Source: Clostridia bacterium (GTDB lineage Bacteria; Bacillota_A; Clostridia; Oscillospirales; CAG-382). From it: a stretch of 20,498 nt of DNA. The translations under genes were made by a program, and so were the position numbers. Under the pieces are notes generated by a model. That model saw only the letters and a list, made by a program, of their open reading frames with translations. It was not told the DNA's origin and made no database searches. Below, piece by piece: positions 15,574-20,498 of this stretch. The stretch spans positions 1 through 20,498 of the forward strand of contig JAFWWX010000211.1 in the NCBI GenBank assembly GCA_017517985.1, read 5' to 3'. Numbering within the stretch: position 1 is the first letter of the stretch; each line of letters begins with the position of its first letter.

Positions 15574-15641
15574 TAAATTCTTCCTTTCATCTGTTTAAAA
15601 CGGTATCACAGGTATTATTTACCATAAGTAAAATCTAAATA

Positions 15642-15670
15642 ATTATACTACATATAAAAGAATATTTCAA
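15642..15670 (-). promoter_or_regulatory. Promoter of the murJ-DUF5693-csaB operon
   Basis: On the minus strand TTGAAA (15670-15665) and TATAAT (15647-15642) are spaced by 17 bases, about 70 nt before the murJ ATG. Confidence 0.75.
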
Positions 15671-15758
15671 GCCGATAATATGTATATTTTTTTACAAGCG
15701 CATATAGAGAAAAACAAATTCGAGATAAAAGAATATAACAGGAAATTTTCATAATGTA

Positions 15759-15805
15759 TTGACAATATAAAAAATATATGGTATGATTAATCATACTAAT
15801 CATAC
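15759..15805 (+). promoter_or_regulatory. abrB-like gene promoter with overlapping palindromic operator
   Basis: TTGACA (15759-15764) and TATGAT (15782-15787) are spaced by 17 bases. The -10 lies inside a perfect 16-bp palindrome, GTATGATTAATCATAC (15781-15796). The right half, TAATCATAC, is repeated at once in tandem (15797-15805), giving three half-sites from the -10 into the start-site region. This is a classic autorepressor layout, and the first gene encodes an AbrB-like DNA-binding protein. Confidence 0.75.
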
Positions 15806-15822
15806 AAATAGGAAGCATAAAA

Positions 15823-16032
15823 ATGAATGTACACGAGGGAAAATATGCATGGATCGTAAAAATTGGCGAAAAGGGTCAGTTTATTATTCCGAAGGAGGCA
15901 AGAGAGATGTTTGACCTGAAACCGGGAGATGAAATTTTGGTTCTTGGAGATAAAGAAAGGGGAATTGCAATTCTTCCAAAAGAAAAGCAAAGAGAGTATA
16001 TTAAAAAGATTTTTTGTGAAATAGAAGAATGA
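15823..16032 (+). CDS. AbrB/MazE/SpoVT-type DNA-binding regulator
   Basis: A 69-residue protein made almost entirely of a SpoVT-AbrB swapped-hairpin domain (residues 8-53): W-I-V-K-I-G-E-K-G-Q-F-I-I-P-K-E-A-R-E followed by L-K-P-G-D-E-I-L-V-L-G-D. A short basic/acidic tail follows. Such proteins bind DNA as dimers or tetramers and are often repressors of their own operon. The promoter carries a 16-bp palindrome plus an extra half-site over the -10. AGGA precedes the ATG. It is 16 bp upstream of the glycosyltransferase gene, in one operon, and no toxin gene is adjacent, so a MazE antitoxin role is unlikely. Confidence 0.9.
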   Translation: MNVHEGKYAWIVKIGEKGQFIIPKEAREMFDLKPGDEILVLGDKERGIAILPKEKQREYIKKIFCEIEE

Positions 16033-16048
16033 AGGGTTGAAAAATAAT

Positions 16049-17230
16049 ATGAGTAAAATTGTTTTCTTTGGTATTCCTGCACACGGGCATACTAACCCCA
16101 CTTTAGGTGTTGTTAAAGAACTTGTGTCCCAGGGACATGAGGTTTGGTATTATTCCTATAACTCTATGCGTAAAAAAATTGAGTCGGCAGGGGCAACATT
16201 TATATCCTGTGACGATTATGATACAGAGCAGAAGTTGGATGTAAAAGACTCTGTCCGCGTGGGGAAAGACCTTGCGTTCTCCACAAGGATTTTGGTAGAC
16301 ACTACACTAGCTCTAGATGACAAGGTCTGCAGGGAAATGGAAAAACTTAAACCTGATTGTATAGTGGCGGATTCTATGGCATTGTGGGGGAAAGCGGTGG
16401 CAATGAAGTTTGGTATTCCTTTTGTTTCTTCAACAACAACCTTTGCTTTTAACAGGTATTCCGCAAGGATTATGAAGCAAGGGCTTGGTGATTTATTCAG
16501 GATGTTTCTCTCAATCCCCAAAATATCGGTGCAAGTAAAACGATTAAAAGATAAGGGTTATCCTGTAAAAAATATTTTTGATATTATCGGTAGTGATGAT
16601 AATACTCATACTATTGTATATACCTCTCCACAGTTTCAGCCCTGTTCTGAAACCTTTTCAGATAAGTATGCATTTGTCGGTCCTTCTATCAGAGCTGCAA
16701 CCGGAGAAATAGAAAAAAAGAGGGAAAAGCTGATTTATGTATCAATGGGAACTGTTAATAATGACATGATGCATTTTTATAAAAGCTGTATATCTGCTTT
16801 TAAAGATACAGATTATCAGGTTATAATGTCTGTTGGAAGTCATGTGTCAATGAATGACTTTGGAGAACTTCCGGAAAATGTGCTTGTCTTTTCGCATGTT
16901 GACCAAATTGCCGTACTTAAACAGGCGGATGTATTTTTATCACATTGTGGAATGAACAGCATAAGTGAGAGCTTATATTTTGAAGTTCCGCTTGTTATGG
17001 TGCCGCAGACTCCAGAACAAAAAGGTGTTGCCGAAAGAGTCCTCGAATTTGGTGCAGGAATTAAACTTGACAAATCGGATGCGACCTCTATTTTGGGTGC
17101 TGTTGCTGAAATATTTAATGATAGTAGCTATAAGCAAAATGCTGAGAAAATTTCTGCCGGATTCAAGAAATGTCCGGGTGCAAAAGGTGCTACAGATAAA
17201 ATTATAGAGGTTTGCAATAGTATTATATAA
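16049..17230 (+). CDS. UGT/YjiC-type (GT1) glycosyltransferase
   Basis: The start chosen is ATG 16049 (GAAGGG 12 nt upstream); an in-frame TTG at 16037 has no room for a ribosome binding site. The product is 393 residues and GT-B fold. The N-terminal acceptor domain has I-P-A-H-G-H-T-N-P with the likely catalytic His12. The C-terminal donor domain has V-S-M-G-T-V (about 231-236) and the nucleotide-sugar signature H-C-G-M-N-S-I-S-E-S (299-308), then P-Q-T-P-E-Q. This is the family of macrolide and small-molecule glycosyltransferases and diglucosyl-diacylglycerol-type enzymes that use UDP-sugars. The acceptor is unknown. It is co-transcribed with the AbrB-like regulator. The stop is followed directly, in the same frame, by an acetyltransferase fragment. 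Confidence 0.88.
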   Translation: MSKIVFFGIPAHGHTNPTLGVVKELVSQGHEVWYYSYNSMRKKIESAGATFISCDDYDTEQKLDVKDSVRVGKDLAFSTRILVDTTLALDDKVCREMEKLKPDCIVADSMALWGKAVAMKFGIPFVSSTTTFAFNRYSARIMKQGLGDLFRMFLSIPKISVQVKRLKDKGYPVKNIFDIIGSDDNTHTIVYTSPQFQPCSETFSDKYAFVGPSIRAATGEIEKKREKLIYVSMGTVNNDMMHFYKSCISAFKDTDYQVIMSVGSHVSMNDFGELPENVLVFSHVDQIAVLKQADVFLSHCGMNSISESLYFEVPLVMVPQTPEQKGVAERVLEFGAGIKLDKSDATSILGAVAEIFNDSSYKQNAEKISAGFKKCPGAKGATDKIIEVCNSII

Positions 17231-17542
17231 AATAATATAACATACGGTGTTTTTAGTTTAGGAAACAATGTCATGATGGGACCCTGTGTTAAAATGTATG
17301 TTCAAAACCACAATTTTTCAAGAATAGATATTCCAATGAATCAACAGGGCGATAGCCCTGTCAAACCAATTGTAATTTGTGATGATGTATGGATAGGTGC
17401 AAATGTAATAATCCTTCCCGGCGTTTCAATAGGAAAAGGTTGTGTAATCGGTGCAGGTTCTGTTGTAACAAAAAGCATACCGGAATACTCCGTGGTGGCG
17501 GGCAATCCGGCAATCATCAAAAAGAGAAGGATTAATGTATGA
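17231..17542 (+). pseudogene. Truncated hexapeptide-repeat acetyltransferase (C-terminal part)
   Basis: Homology starts immediately after the glycosyltransferase TAA and in the same frame (N-I-T-Y-G-V-F-S-L-G-N-N-V-M-M-G-P-C-V). It runs to a TAA at 17540-17542. The hexapeptide repeats, Q-N-H-N-F, D-D-V-W-I-G-A-N-V-I-I-L-P-G-V-S-I-G-K-G and V-V-A-G-N-P-A are the C-terminal left-handed beta-helix of LacA/NodL/WbbJ-type O-acetyltransferases. The N-terminal half of such an enzyme (usually about 180-200 residues in total) is missing. An ATG at 17273 with AGGA in front could still yield an 89-residue product, but it would lack most of the acceptor-site helix. Deletion or recombination fusing the two genes is the likely origin. 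Confidence 0.75.
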
Positions 17543-17589
17543 TGTTTATATGTGAATAAATGAGAAATTAAGGGGTTGAAATAAAACGA

Positions 17590-17904
17590 ATGTTTCTTGC
17601 GGATTTTGCTCATACACTTTCAGTGCCAATTCCTGCAGGTGAGTTTTATGATGGTTACGGCTTTAATATGGGCTTTGGTTATATTAATACAGTAATCTCT
17701 AGTGAAATAGTATATGAATATTCATAGTCAATATTTAATTATAAAATAGCAGTTGAATAGAAAGAAGAAGCATACGCAGAACTGGAATAATCTATTGTTT
17801 CAAAACTTTCAGACGATATTATCGTAGGTGTTCGCAGAAAAATGTTGAGATTGTTGTTTGAAAGTCTTTTTAATTATAAGTCGAAAATACATAAGGAAAA
17901 GTAA
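17590..17904 (+). pseudogene. Decayed ORF of unknown family
   Basis: One frame from the ATG at 17590 reads M-F-L-A-D-F-A-H-T-L-S-V-P-I-P-A-G-E-F-Y and on to a TAG at 17725-17727. It continues in protein-like composition through a second TAG and a TAA to a final TAA at 17902-17904 (ending K-I-H-K-E-K). Keeping sense-like content across three stops looks like a gene that has decayed by point mutation. I do not recognise the family. The first 45 codons might still be translated, but the AAGGGG upstream is 14 nt away. Confidence 0.4.
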
Positions 17905-17947
17905 GCCGTTTGATTTTAGATTGTCTAAAGTCAAACGGCTTTTTTTG
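17903..17947 (+). terminator. Intrinsic terminator
   Basis: A long hairpin pairs AAGCCGTTTGATTTTAGA (17903-17920) with TCTAAAGTCAAACGGCTT (17924-17941), 18 bp with one G-U, and a TTG loop. A T-tract follows. It overlaps the final stop of the decayed ORF and probably closes the abrB-glycosyltransferase transcript. Confidence 0.9.
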
Positions 17948-18040
17948 TCAGTACAAGTCATCGTTTTTAAAATATAACATTTGCTAATATTAATGTACTC
18001 GGTTTAGTACAAATTTAATCTACAAAGTGTAAATTTTAAA

Positions 18041-18322
18041 TTATTCGTTGTTATCATCAAACATATAACCTATTATAGCTAATATAAGTACAATCGCTAT
18101 TGGAGCAAAAGTAAGAATTAAAAAACCTGTCATTGTGCCTTCGTCGCTTGCACCGGTACAAAGCACCCAAAGACAATAGCAAATACCTCCACCTACAGAA
18201 ATAACAAGTCTTAACAATCTAGCAAGTGGGCTATTACCAAATATTAATTTACACAAAAATGCACCAAAAGCACCAACAAAATAACCATCAAGGATAGAAA
18301 TGACAAGAAATAAAGCTTTCAT
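18041..18322 (-). CDS. Small membrane protein of unknown function
   Basis: 93 residues, with about three hydrophobic segments (roughly 3-27, 34-56 and 64-88) and an acidic tail (D-D-N-N-E). I do not recognise a family. It is a real gene: the ATG at 18322 follows a near-perfect Shine-Dalgarno AAAGGAGGTGAT (18339-18328). Its mRNA must run through an intrinsic terminator whose U-tract ends only 6 nt before that Shine-Dalgarno, so expression looks conditional on antitermination. No clear promoter was found close upstream, and no terminator after the stop. Confidence 0.7.
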   Translation of the reverse strand: MKALFLVISILDGYFVGAFGAFLCKLIFGNSPLARLLRLVISVGGGICYCLWVLCTGASDEGTMTGFLILTFAPIAIVLILAIIGYMFDDNNE

Positions 18323-18345
18323 TATATATCACCTCCTTTACAAAT

Positions 18346-18451
18346 AAAAAATGCGCCGACCGAAATCAGCGCACAAAAACGCAAATTCCAGTCGTCGCCA
18401 AACAAACTATATACAGATAGGGTATATTACAACTCTCTCTATACGGAATTT
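18346..18451 (-). promoter_or_regulatory. Attenuator-like structured leader of the small membrane protein gene
   Basis: Read on the minus strand. AAATTCC (18451-18445) can pair with GGAATTT (18389-18383), enclosing an inner hairpin ATATAC/GTATAT. Then comes an intrinsic terminator: stem 18373-18366 with 18359-18352 (TGCGCTGA/TCGGCGCA) and U6 at 18351-18346. GCGACGAC (18398-18391) can instead pair at 7 of 8 positions with GTCGGCGC (18360-18353), which would break the terminator. That is a terminator/antiterminator pair immediately before a Shine-Dalgarno. No known riboswitch class was recognised by eye. Confidence 0.5.
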
Positions 18452-18470
18452 ACAATTTATCAAATTCAAT

Positions 18471-18519
18471 ACAGGGGTGTTTCCTTGACGCAAAAAGCCC
18501 TCGTGGGTTCAATTCCGTA
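18471..18519 (+). repeat. Copy A of a 49-bp direct repeat with tRNA T-arm-like end
   Basis: It matches 18652-18700 at 42 of 49 positions. Its right end (GTGGGTTCAATTCC then GTACGG) resembles the T arm and acceptor strand of the tRNA-Glu at 18750-18824, in the opposite orientation. Confidence 0.7.
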
Positions 18520-18523
18520 CGGC

Positions 18524-18555
18524 AAAAAAATAAAGCAGACACTATGTGTCTACTT
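18524..18555 (-). terminator. Intrinsic terminator downstream of the tRNA-Glu relic
   Basis: On the minus strand the stem AGTAGACAC (18554-18546) pairs with GTGTCTGCT (18542-18534), one mismatch, around ATA. TTATTTTTTT follows. Confidence 0.65.
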
Positions 18556-18563
18556 CAATTTTG

Positions 18564-18584
18564 GGTGACCCGTACGGGAATCGA
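18564..18584 (-). repeat. 21-bp relic identical to the tRNA-Glu 3' end
   Basis: Positions 18564-18584 are identical to 18751-18771, the T-arm 3' half, acceptor strand and CC of the intact tRNA-Glu. Identity stops abruptly on both sides. It lies in the same orientation, 187 bp away, and is itself followed by a terminator. Such a duplicated tRNA 3' end may be an old attachment site or the remains of a duplicated tRNA locus. Confidence 0.7.
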
Positions 18585-18585
18585 C

Positions 18586-18602
18586 CACAGACTTCGTCTG
18601 TG
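18586..18602. repeat. Short perfect hairpin
   Basis: CACAGAC (18586-18592) and GTCTGTG (18596-18602) flank TTC. It sits between the tRNA relic and repeat copy B, with no T-tract, and may be part of a small intergenic repeat unit. Confidence 0.5.
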
Positions 18603-18651
18603 TCTGCTCGCAAGGCAAGCTTGCTCACACCTTTTTGCTAAAAACAACCGC

Positions 18652-18700
18652 ACAGGGTTGTTTCCTTAACGCAAAAAGCCCTCTCGGGTTCGATTCCCGA
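18652..18700 (+). repeat. Copy B of the 49-bp direct repeat
   Basis: This is the partner of 18471-18519 (42 of 49 identical). Its end, CGGGTTCGATTCCCG, is a self-complementary tRNA T-arm sequence. Confidence 0.7.
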
Positions 18701-18714
18701 TGATAATAAAAAAT

Positions 18715-18746
18715 AAAAATACAGGTACTTAAGTACCTGTATTTTT
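18715..18746 (-). terminator. Intrinsic terminator of tRNA-Glu
   Basis: A perfect 32-bp palindrome, made of 16-bp arms 18715-18730 and 18731-18746 with A5/T5 ends. It lies 3 nt beyond the tRNA CCA on the minus strand and has an A/T-rich continuation. Confidence 0.85.
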
Positions 18747-18749
18747 ACT

Positions 18750-18824
18750 TGGTGACCCGTACGGGAATCGAACCCATGTTTTCGCCGTGAGAGGGCGATG
18801 TCTTAGCCGCTTGACCAACGGGCC
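18750..18824 (-). tRNA. tRNA-Glu (anticodon CTC)
   Basis: A complete 75-nt cloverleaf on the minus strand. The acceptor GGCCCGT pairs with ACGGGTC, the anticodon stem is TCGCC/GGCGA with loop CTCTCAC (anticodon CTC, reading GAG), the T arm is TGGG-TTCGATT-CCCG and CCA is encoded. The promoter is at 18843-18871 and the terminator at 18715-18746. Confidence 0.93.
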
Positions 18825-18842
18825 GTTTACTCAACGAAATGA

Positions 18843-18871
18843 ATTATAGCATAATACGAGTAATTTGTCAA
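18843..18871 (-). promoter_or_regulatory. Consensus promoter of tRNA-Glu
   Basis: TTGACA (18871-18866) and TATAAT (18848-18843) are spaced by 17 bases on the minus strand, 18 nt before the tRNA 5' end. Both hexamers match the consensus exactly. Confidence 0.85.
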
Positions 18872-18898
18872 GGGGAAATTGGATTTTTTAAGAATGTT

Positions 18899-19237
18899 TC
18901 AGAATAAATTTGAAAGAAAACTATGATGTGTCTCCAGATATAAAATTAAAAACAGATGAAAAAGCATTAAGAGTGGAATGACAATCATAAAAGAGGTTTT
19001 CCTTGTTTTGTGCCTGAAGGTACACATGCCGAAGAACATCATAGTAGCACCGCCAAGAAAGGAAAGTGAAAAAAGAGTTTTTTCACTTATCCTGTATAAT
19101 TTTTTTATAGAACGGTGTTTGTCAATTCCAAAAGTTACAAATGCAGTAATATTTATAATAATAAAATAAAATGCAAGAAAAAATTCCCAATTGTTATAGA
19201 ACAGGCTATAAATTGAAACTATTTTTAAATACCGCAA
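18899..19237 (-). CDS. DUF1294 small membrane protein
   Basis: 112 residues with about three membrane segments. The DUF1294 hallmarks are I-N-I-T-A-F-V-T-F-G-I-D-K-H-R (about 29-43), then R-I-S-E-K-T-L-F-S-L-S-F-L-G-G-A (49-64) and F-R-H-K-T-R-K (74-80). Function is unknown. The only plausible start is TTG at 19237, preceded by GAGGGAG and overlapping the last codons of the U32 gene by 13 bp in another frame, which suggests translational coupling. An unseen non-ATG start slightly downstream is possible, since the conserved domain begins about residue 17. No terminator is evident before the tRNA-Glu promoter. Confidence 0.75.
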   Translation of the reverse strand: MRYLKIVSIYSLFYNNWEFFLAFYFIIINITAFVTFGIDKHRSIKKLYRISEKTLFSLSFLGGATMMFFGMCTFRHKTRKTSFMIVIPLLMLFHLFLILYLETHHSFLSNLF

Positions 19238-20466
19238 AGAATATCTCCCTCGTGCATCTCAAATGGTGCTTTTACAGAATAAATCATTTTTGGGTGAGGG
19301 GAAGAGGGAATAGAATTACCTTTTTCATCCCTCATATCCTCAAGTACAAATTCTTTTATATCTCTAAAGGGAGAGATAATTCTGACAGTTTCACCCTCGA
19401 CAGTTTTGTTTCGCTGGAGAAGAGTACATCTGCCACTTTCCTTGTCGTAGCTCTCGACAGTTGCAAGAAACGCCTTTTCTCTGATATAACCGCCTTCTTC
19501 GGCAATCTGTGCGTTTTCTATGGGGGTGTCAAAGTAATATCCCGTCCCGTAGCGTCTGTGACTGACACTCTCAAGCATTTCAAGAGATTGTGGATTCATT
19601 CTGTACTGCAACGGGTTTTCGAGGTAAGCATTTACTTCTCGCTTATATGCGTTAGCCGTTACAGCAGTGTAGTAAGCGCTCTTTACTCTGCCCTCAATTT
19701 TCAGACTATCAAGCCCGGCATCACAAAGCTCGCGTATATGCTCAATCATACACATATCCTTTGAGCTGAAAAGATAAGTTCCGTTATTGTCCTGAATAAC
19801 TTCAATAACATCCTCCGGGCGTTTTACTTCAGAAACACAGGCTCTTATTTCTTTTACATTATATTCCCATCTGCAGGGCTGAGCGCAGTTTCCTCGGTTG
19901 GAATCACGGCAGGTAAAGAAGTTGGATAAAAGGCAGCTTCCTGAATAGGAAACACACATAGCACCGTGAACAAAGGCTTCAAGTTCAAGCTCTGAGGGAA
20001 TATTGTTTCTTATATCAACAATCTCGGACAGACTCAGCTCGCGGGCAAGGACAACTCTTGAAGCACCAAGTGCGTGCCACATCTTGCAGGCTTCTGCGTT
20101 AACTGTGCTTGCCTGCGTTGAAACATGAAGTTCAATACTGGGAGCATATTTTTTAGCCATTGAGAATACGCCGAGATCCGAAACAATAAGGGCGTCAGGT
20201 TTTATACTTTCAAGATATTCCAGATATTCAGGAAGTCTTTTTTGCTCTGCAGGGTGAGGAAGAATATTTACAGCAACATAAACCTTAACACCTCTTGCAT
20301 GAGCATATTCAATTGCTTCCCGAAGCTCATCTCTCGTAAAATTATCTGAAGCTGTTCTCATACCGAACTGTTCACCGGCAAGATATACCGCATCTGCTCC
20401 GTAAAGGATAGCAAATTTCATCTTTTCAAAGTTGCCGCTTGGGGCAAGAATTTCCGGGCGTTTCAT
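19225..20466 (-). CDS. Peptidase U32-family protein, probable tRNA uridine hydroxylation enzyme (TrhP-like)
   Basis: The start is the ATG at 20466, behind AAAGGT; the ORF extension to TTG 20490 is not supported. The product is 413 residues. The N-terminal M-K-R-P-E-I-L-A-P-S-G-N and the U32 signature E-A-F-V-H-G-A-M-C-V-S-Y-S-G-S-C (about 163-178) are diagnostic. Cys171, Cys178, Cys186, Cys194 and Cys198 form the conserved cysteine cluster (C-R-D-S-N-R-G-N-C-A-Q-P-C). Although named peptidases, characterised relatives (E. coli YegQ/TrhP, B. subtilis YrrN/YrrO) take part in prephenate-dependent 5-hydroxyuridine formation at tRNA U34, and RlhA hydroxylates 23S rRNA. Which subgroup this belongs to is not settled by eye. 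The upstream gene lies outside the window. It overlaps the DUF1294 gene. Confidence 0.88.
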   Translation of the reverse strand: MKRPEILAPSGNFEKMKFAILYGADAVYLAGEQFGMRTASDNFTRDELREAIEYAHARGVKVYVAVNILPHPAEQKRLPEYLEYLESIKPDALIVSDLGVFSMAKKYAPSIELHVSTQASTVNAEACKMWHALGASRVVLARELSLSEIVDIRNNIPSELELEAFVHGAMCVSYSGSCLLSNFFTCRDSNRGNCAQPCRWEYNVKEIRACVSEVKRPEDVIEVIQDNNGTYLFSSKDMCMIEHIRELCDAGLDSLKIEGRVKSAYYTAVTANAYKREVNAYLENPLQYRMNPQSLEMLESVSHRRYGTGYYFDTPIENAQIAEEGGYIREKAFLATVESYDKESGRCTLLQRNKTVEGETVRIISPFRDIKEFVLEDMRDEKGNSIPSSPHPKMIYSVKAPFEMHEGDILCGI

Positions 20467-20498
20467 AATAAAGTACCTTTCATTGCTCAAAAGTTCCC

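Noticed and set aside
15823..17230. Toxin-antitoxin system (MazE-like protein plus downstream gene)
   Set aside because: The downstream gene is a 393-residue glycosyltransferase, not a toxin; the AbrB-like protein looks like an operon regulator.
18471..18700. CRISPR-like reading of the two 49-bp repeats
   Set aside because: Only two copies, imperfect, with no second spacer and no cas genes; the resemblance to tRNA sequence explains them better.

Overview
The window is AT-rich chromosomal DNA from an anaerobic, low-GC Firmicute. A Clostridia/Ruminococcaceae-like gut bacterium is my best guess. This rests on a full-length Spo0A, an Fe-S L-serine dehydratase, a DUF1540 protein, a csaB/DUF5693/murJ-type envelope operon, strong AAAGGAGG-type ribosome binding sites and TTGACA-17-TATAAT promoters. 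TGA is used as an ordinary stop (for example at the end of the glutaminyl cyclase gene). No phage, plasmid or CRISPR region is present.

Layout. 1-126: 5' end of an azlC-type gene (minus). 307-1092: secreted glutaminyl cyclase (plus), sharing a bidirectional terminator with 1175-2620, an L-serine dehydratase carrying an N-terminal XRE helix-turn-helix (minus). 2801-3703: fruK-like sugar-phosphate kinase. 3848-3924: tRNA-Arg(ACG) with its own promoter and terminator. 4130-5716: DUF1540 Cys-rich protein and CCA-adding enzyme (minus). 5936-6736: inositol monophosphatase-family protein. 6789-8078: an ISL3-family insertion sequence with a nonsense-interrupted transposase, which cuts off the first codons of another gene. 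8116-9387: DUF4234 multi-spanning membrane protein. 9388-9882: long leader holding Spo0A boxes. 9883-10707: spo0A.

10780-15573 is a minus-strand envelope operon, murJ-like flippase then DUF5693 then CsaB pyruvyltransferase, which probably builds or decorates a secondary cell-wall polymer. Divergent from it, 15823-17230 is an AbrB-like regulator and a UGT-type glycosyltransferase behind a promoter that overlaps a perfect 16-bp palindrome. It is followed by decayed sequence: an N-terminally truncated acetyltransferase and an ORF with three internal or terminal stops.

18041-18871 is the least ordinary region. It holds a small membrane protein whose Shine-Dalgarno sequence lies 6 nt behind an intrinsic terminator that has a possible competing antiterminator, two 49-bp repeats, a 21-bp relic of a tRNA-Glu 3' end, three successive minus-strand terminators, and an intact tRNA-Glu(CTC). 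The window closes with DUF1294 and a U32 (TrhP-like) gene on the minus strand.

No large novel system is evident. The best leads are the attenuator-like leader at 18346-18451, the XRE-serine dehydratase fusion with its promoter palindrome, the UGA exactly at a zinc-finger cysteine of the transposase, and the atypical Spo0A receiver and locus.
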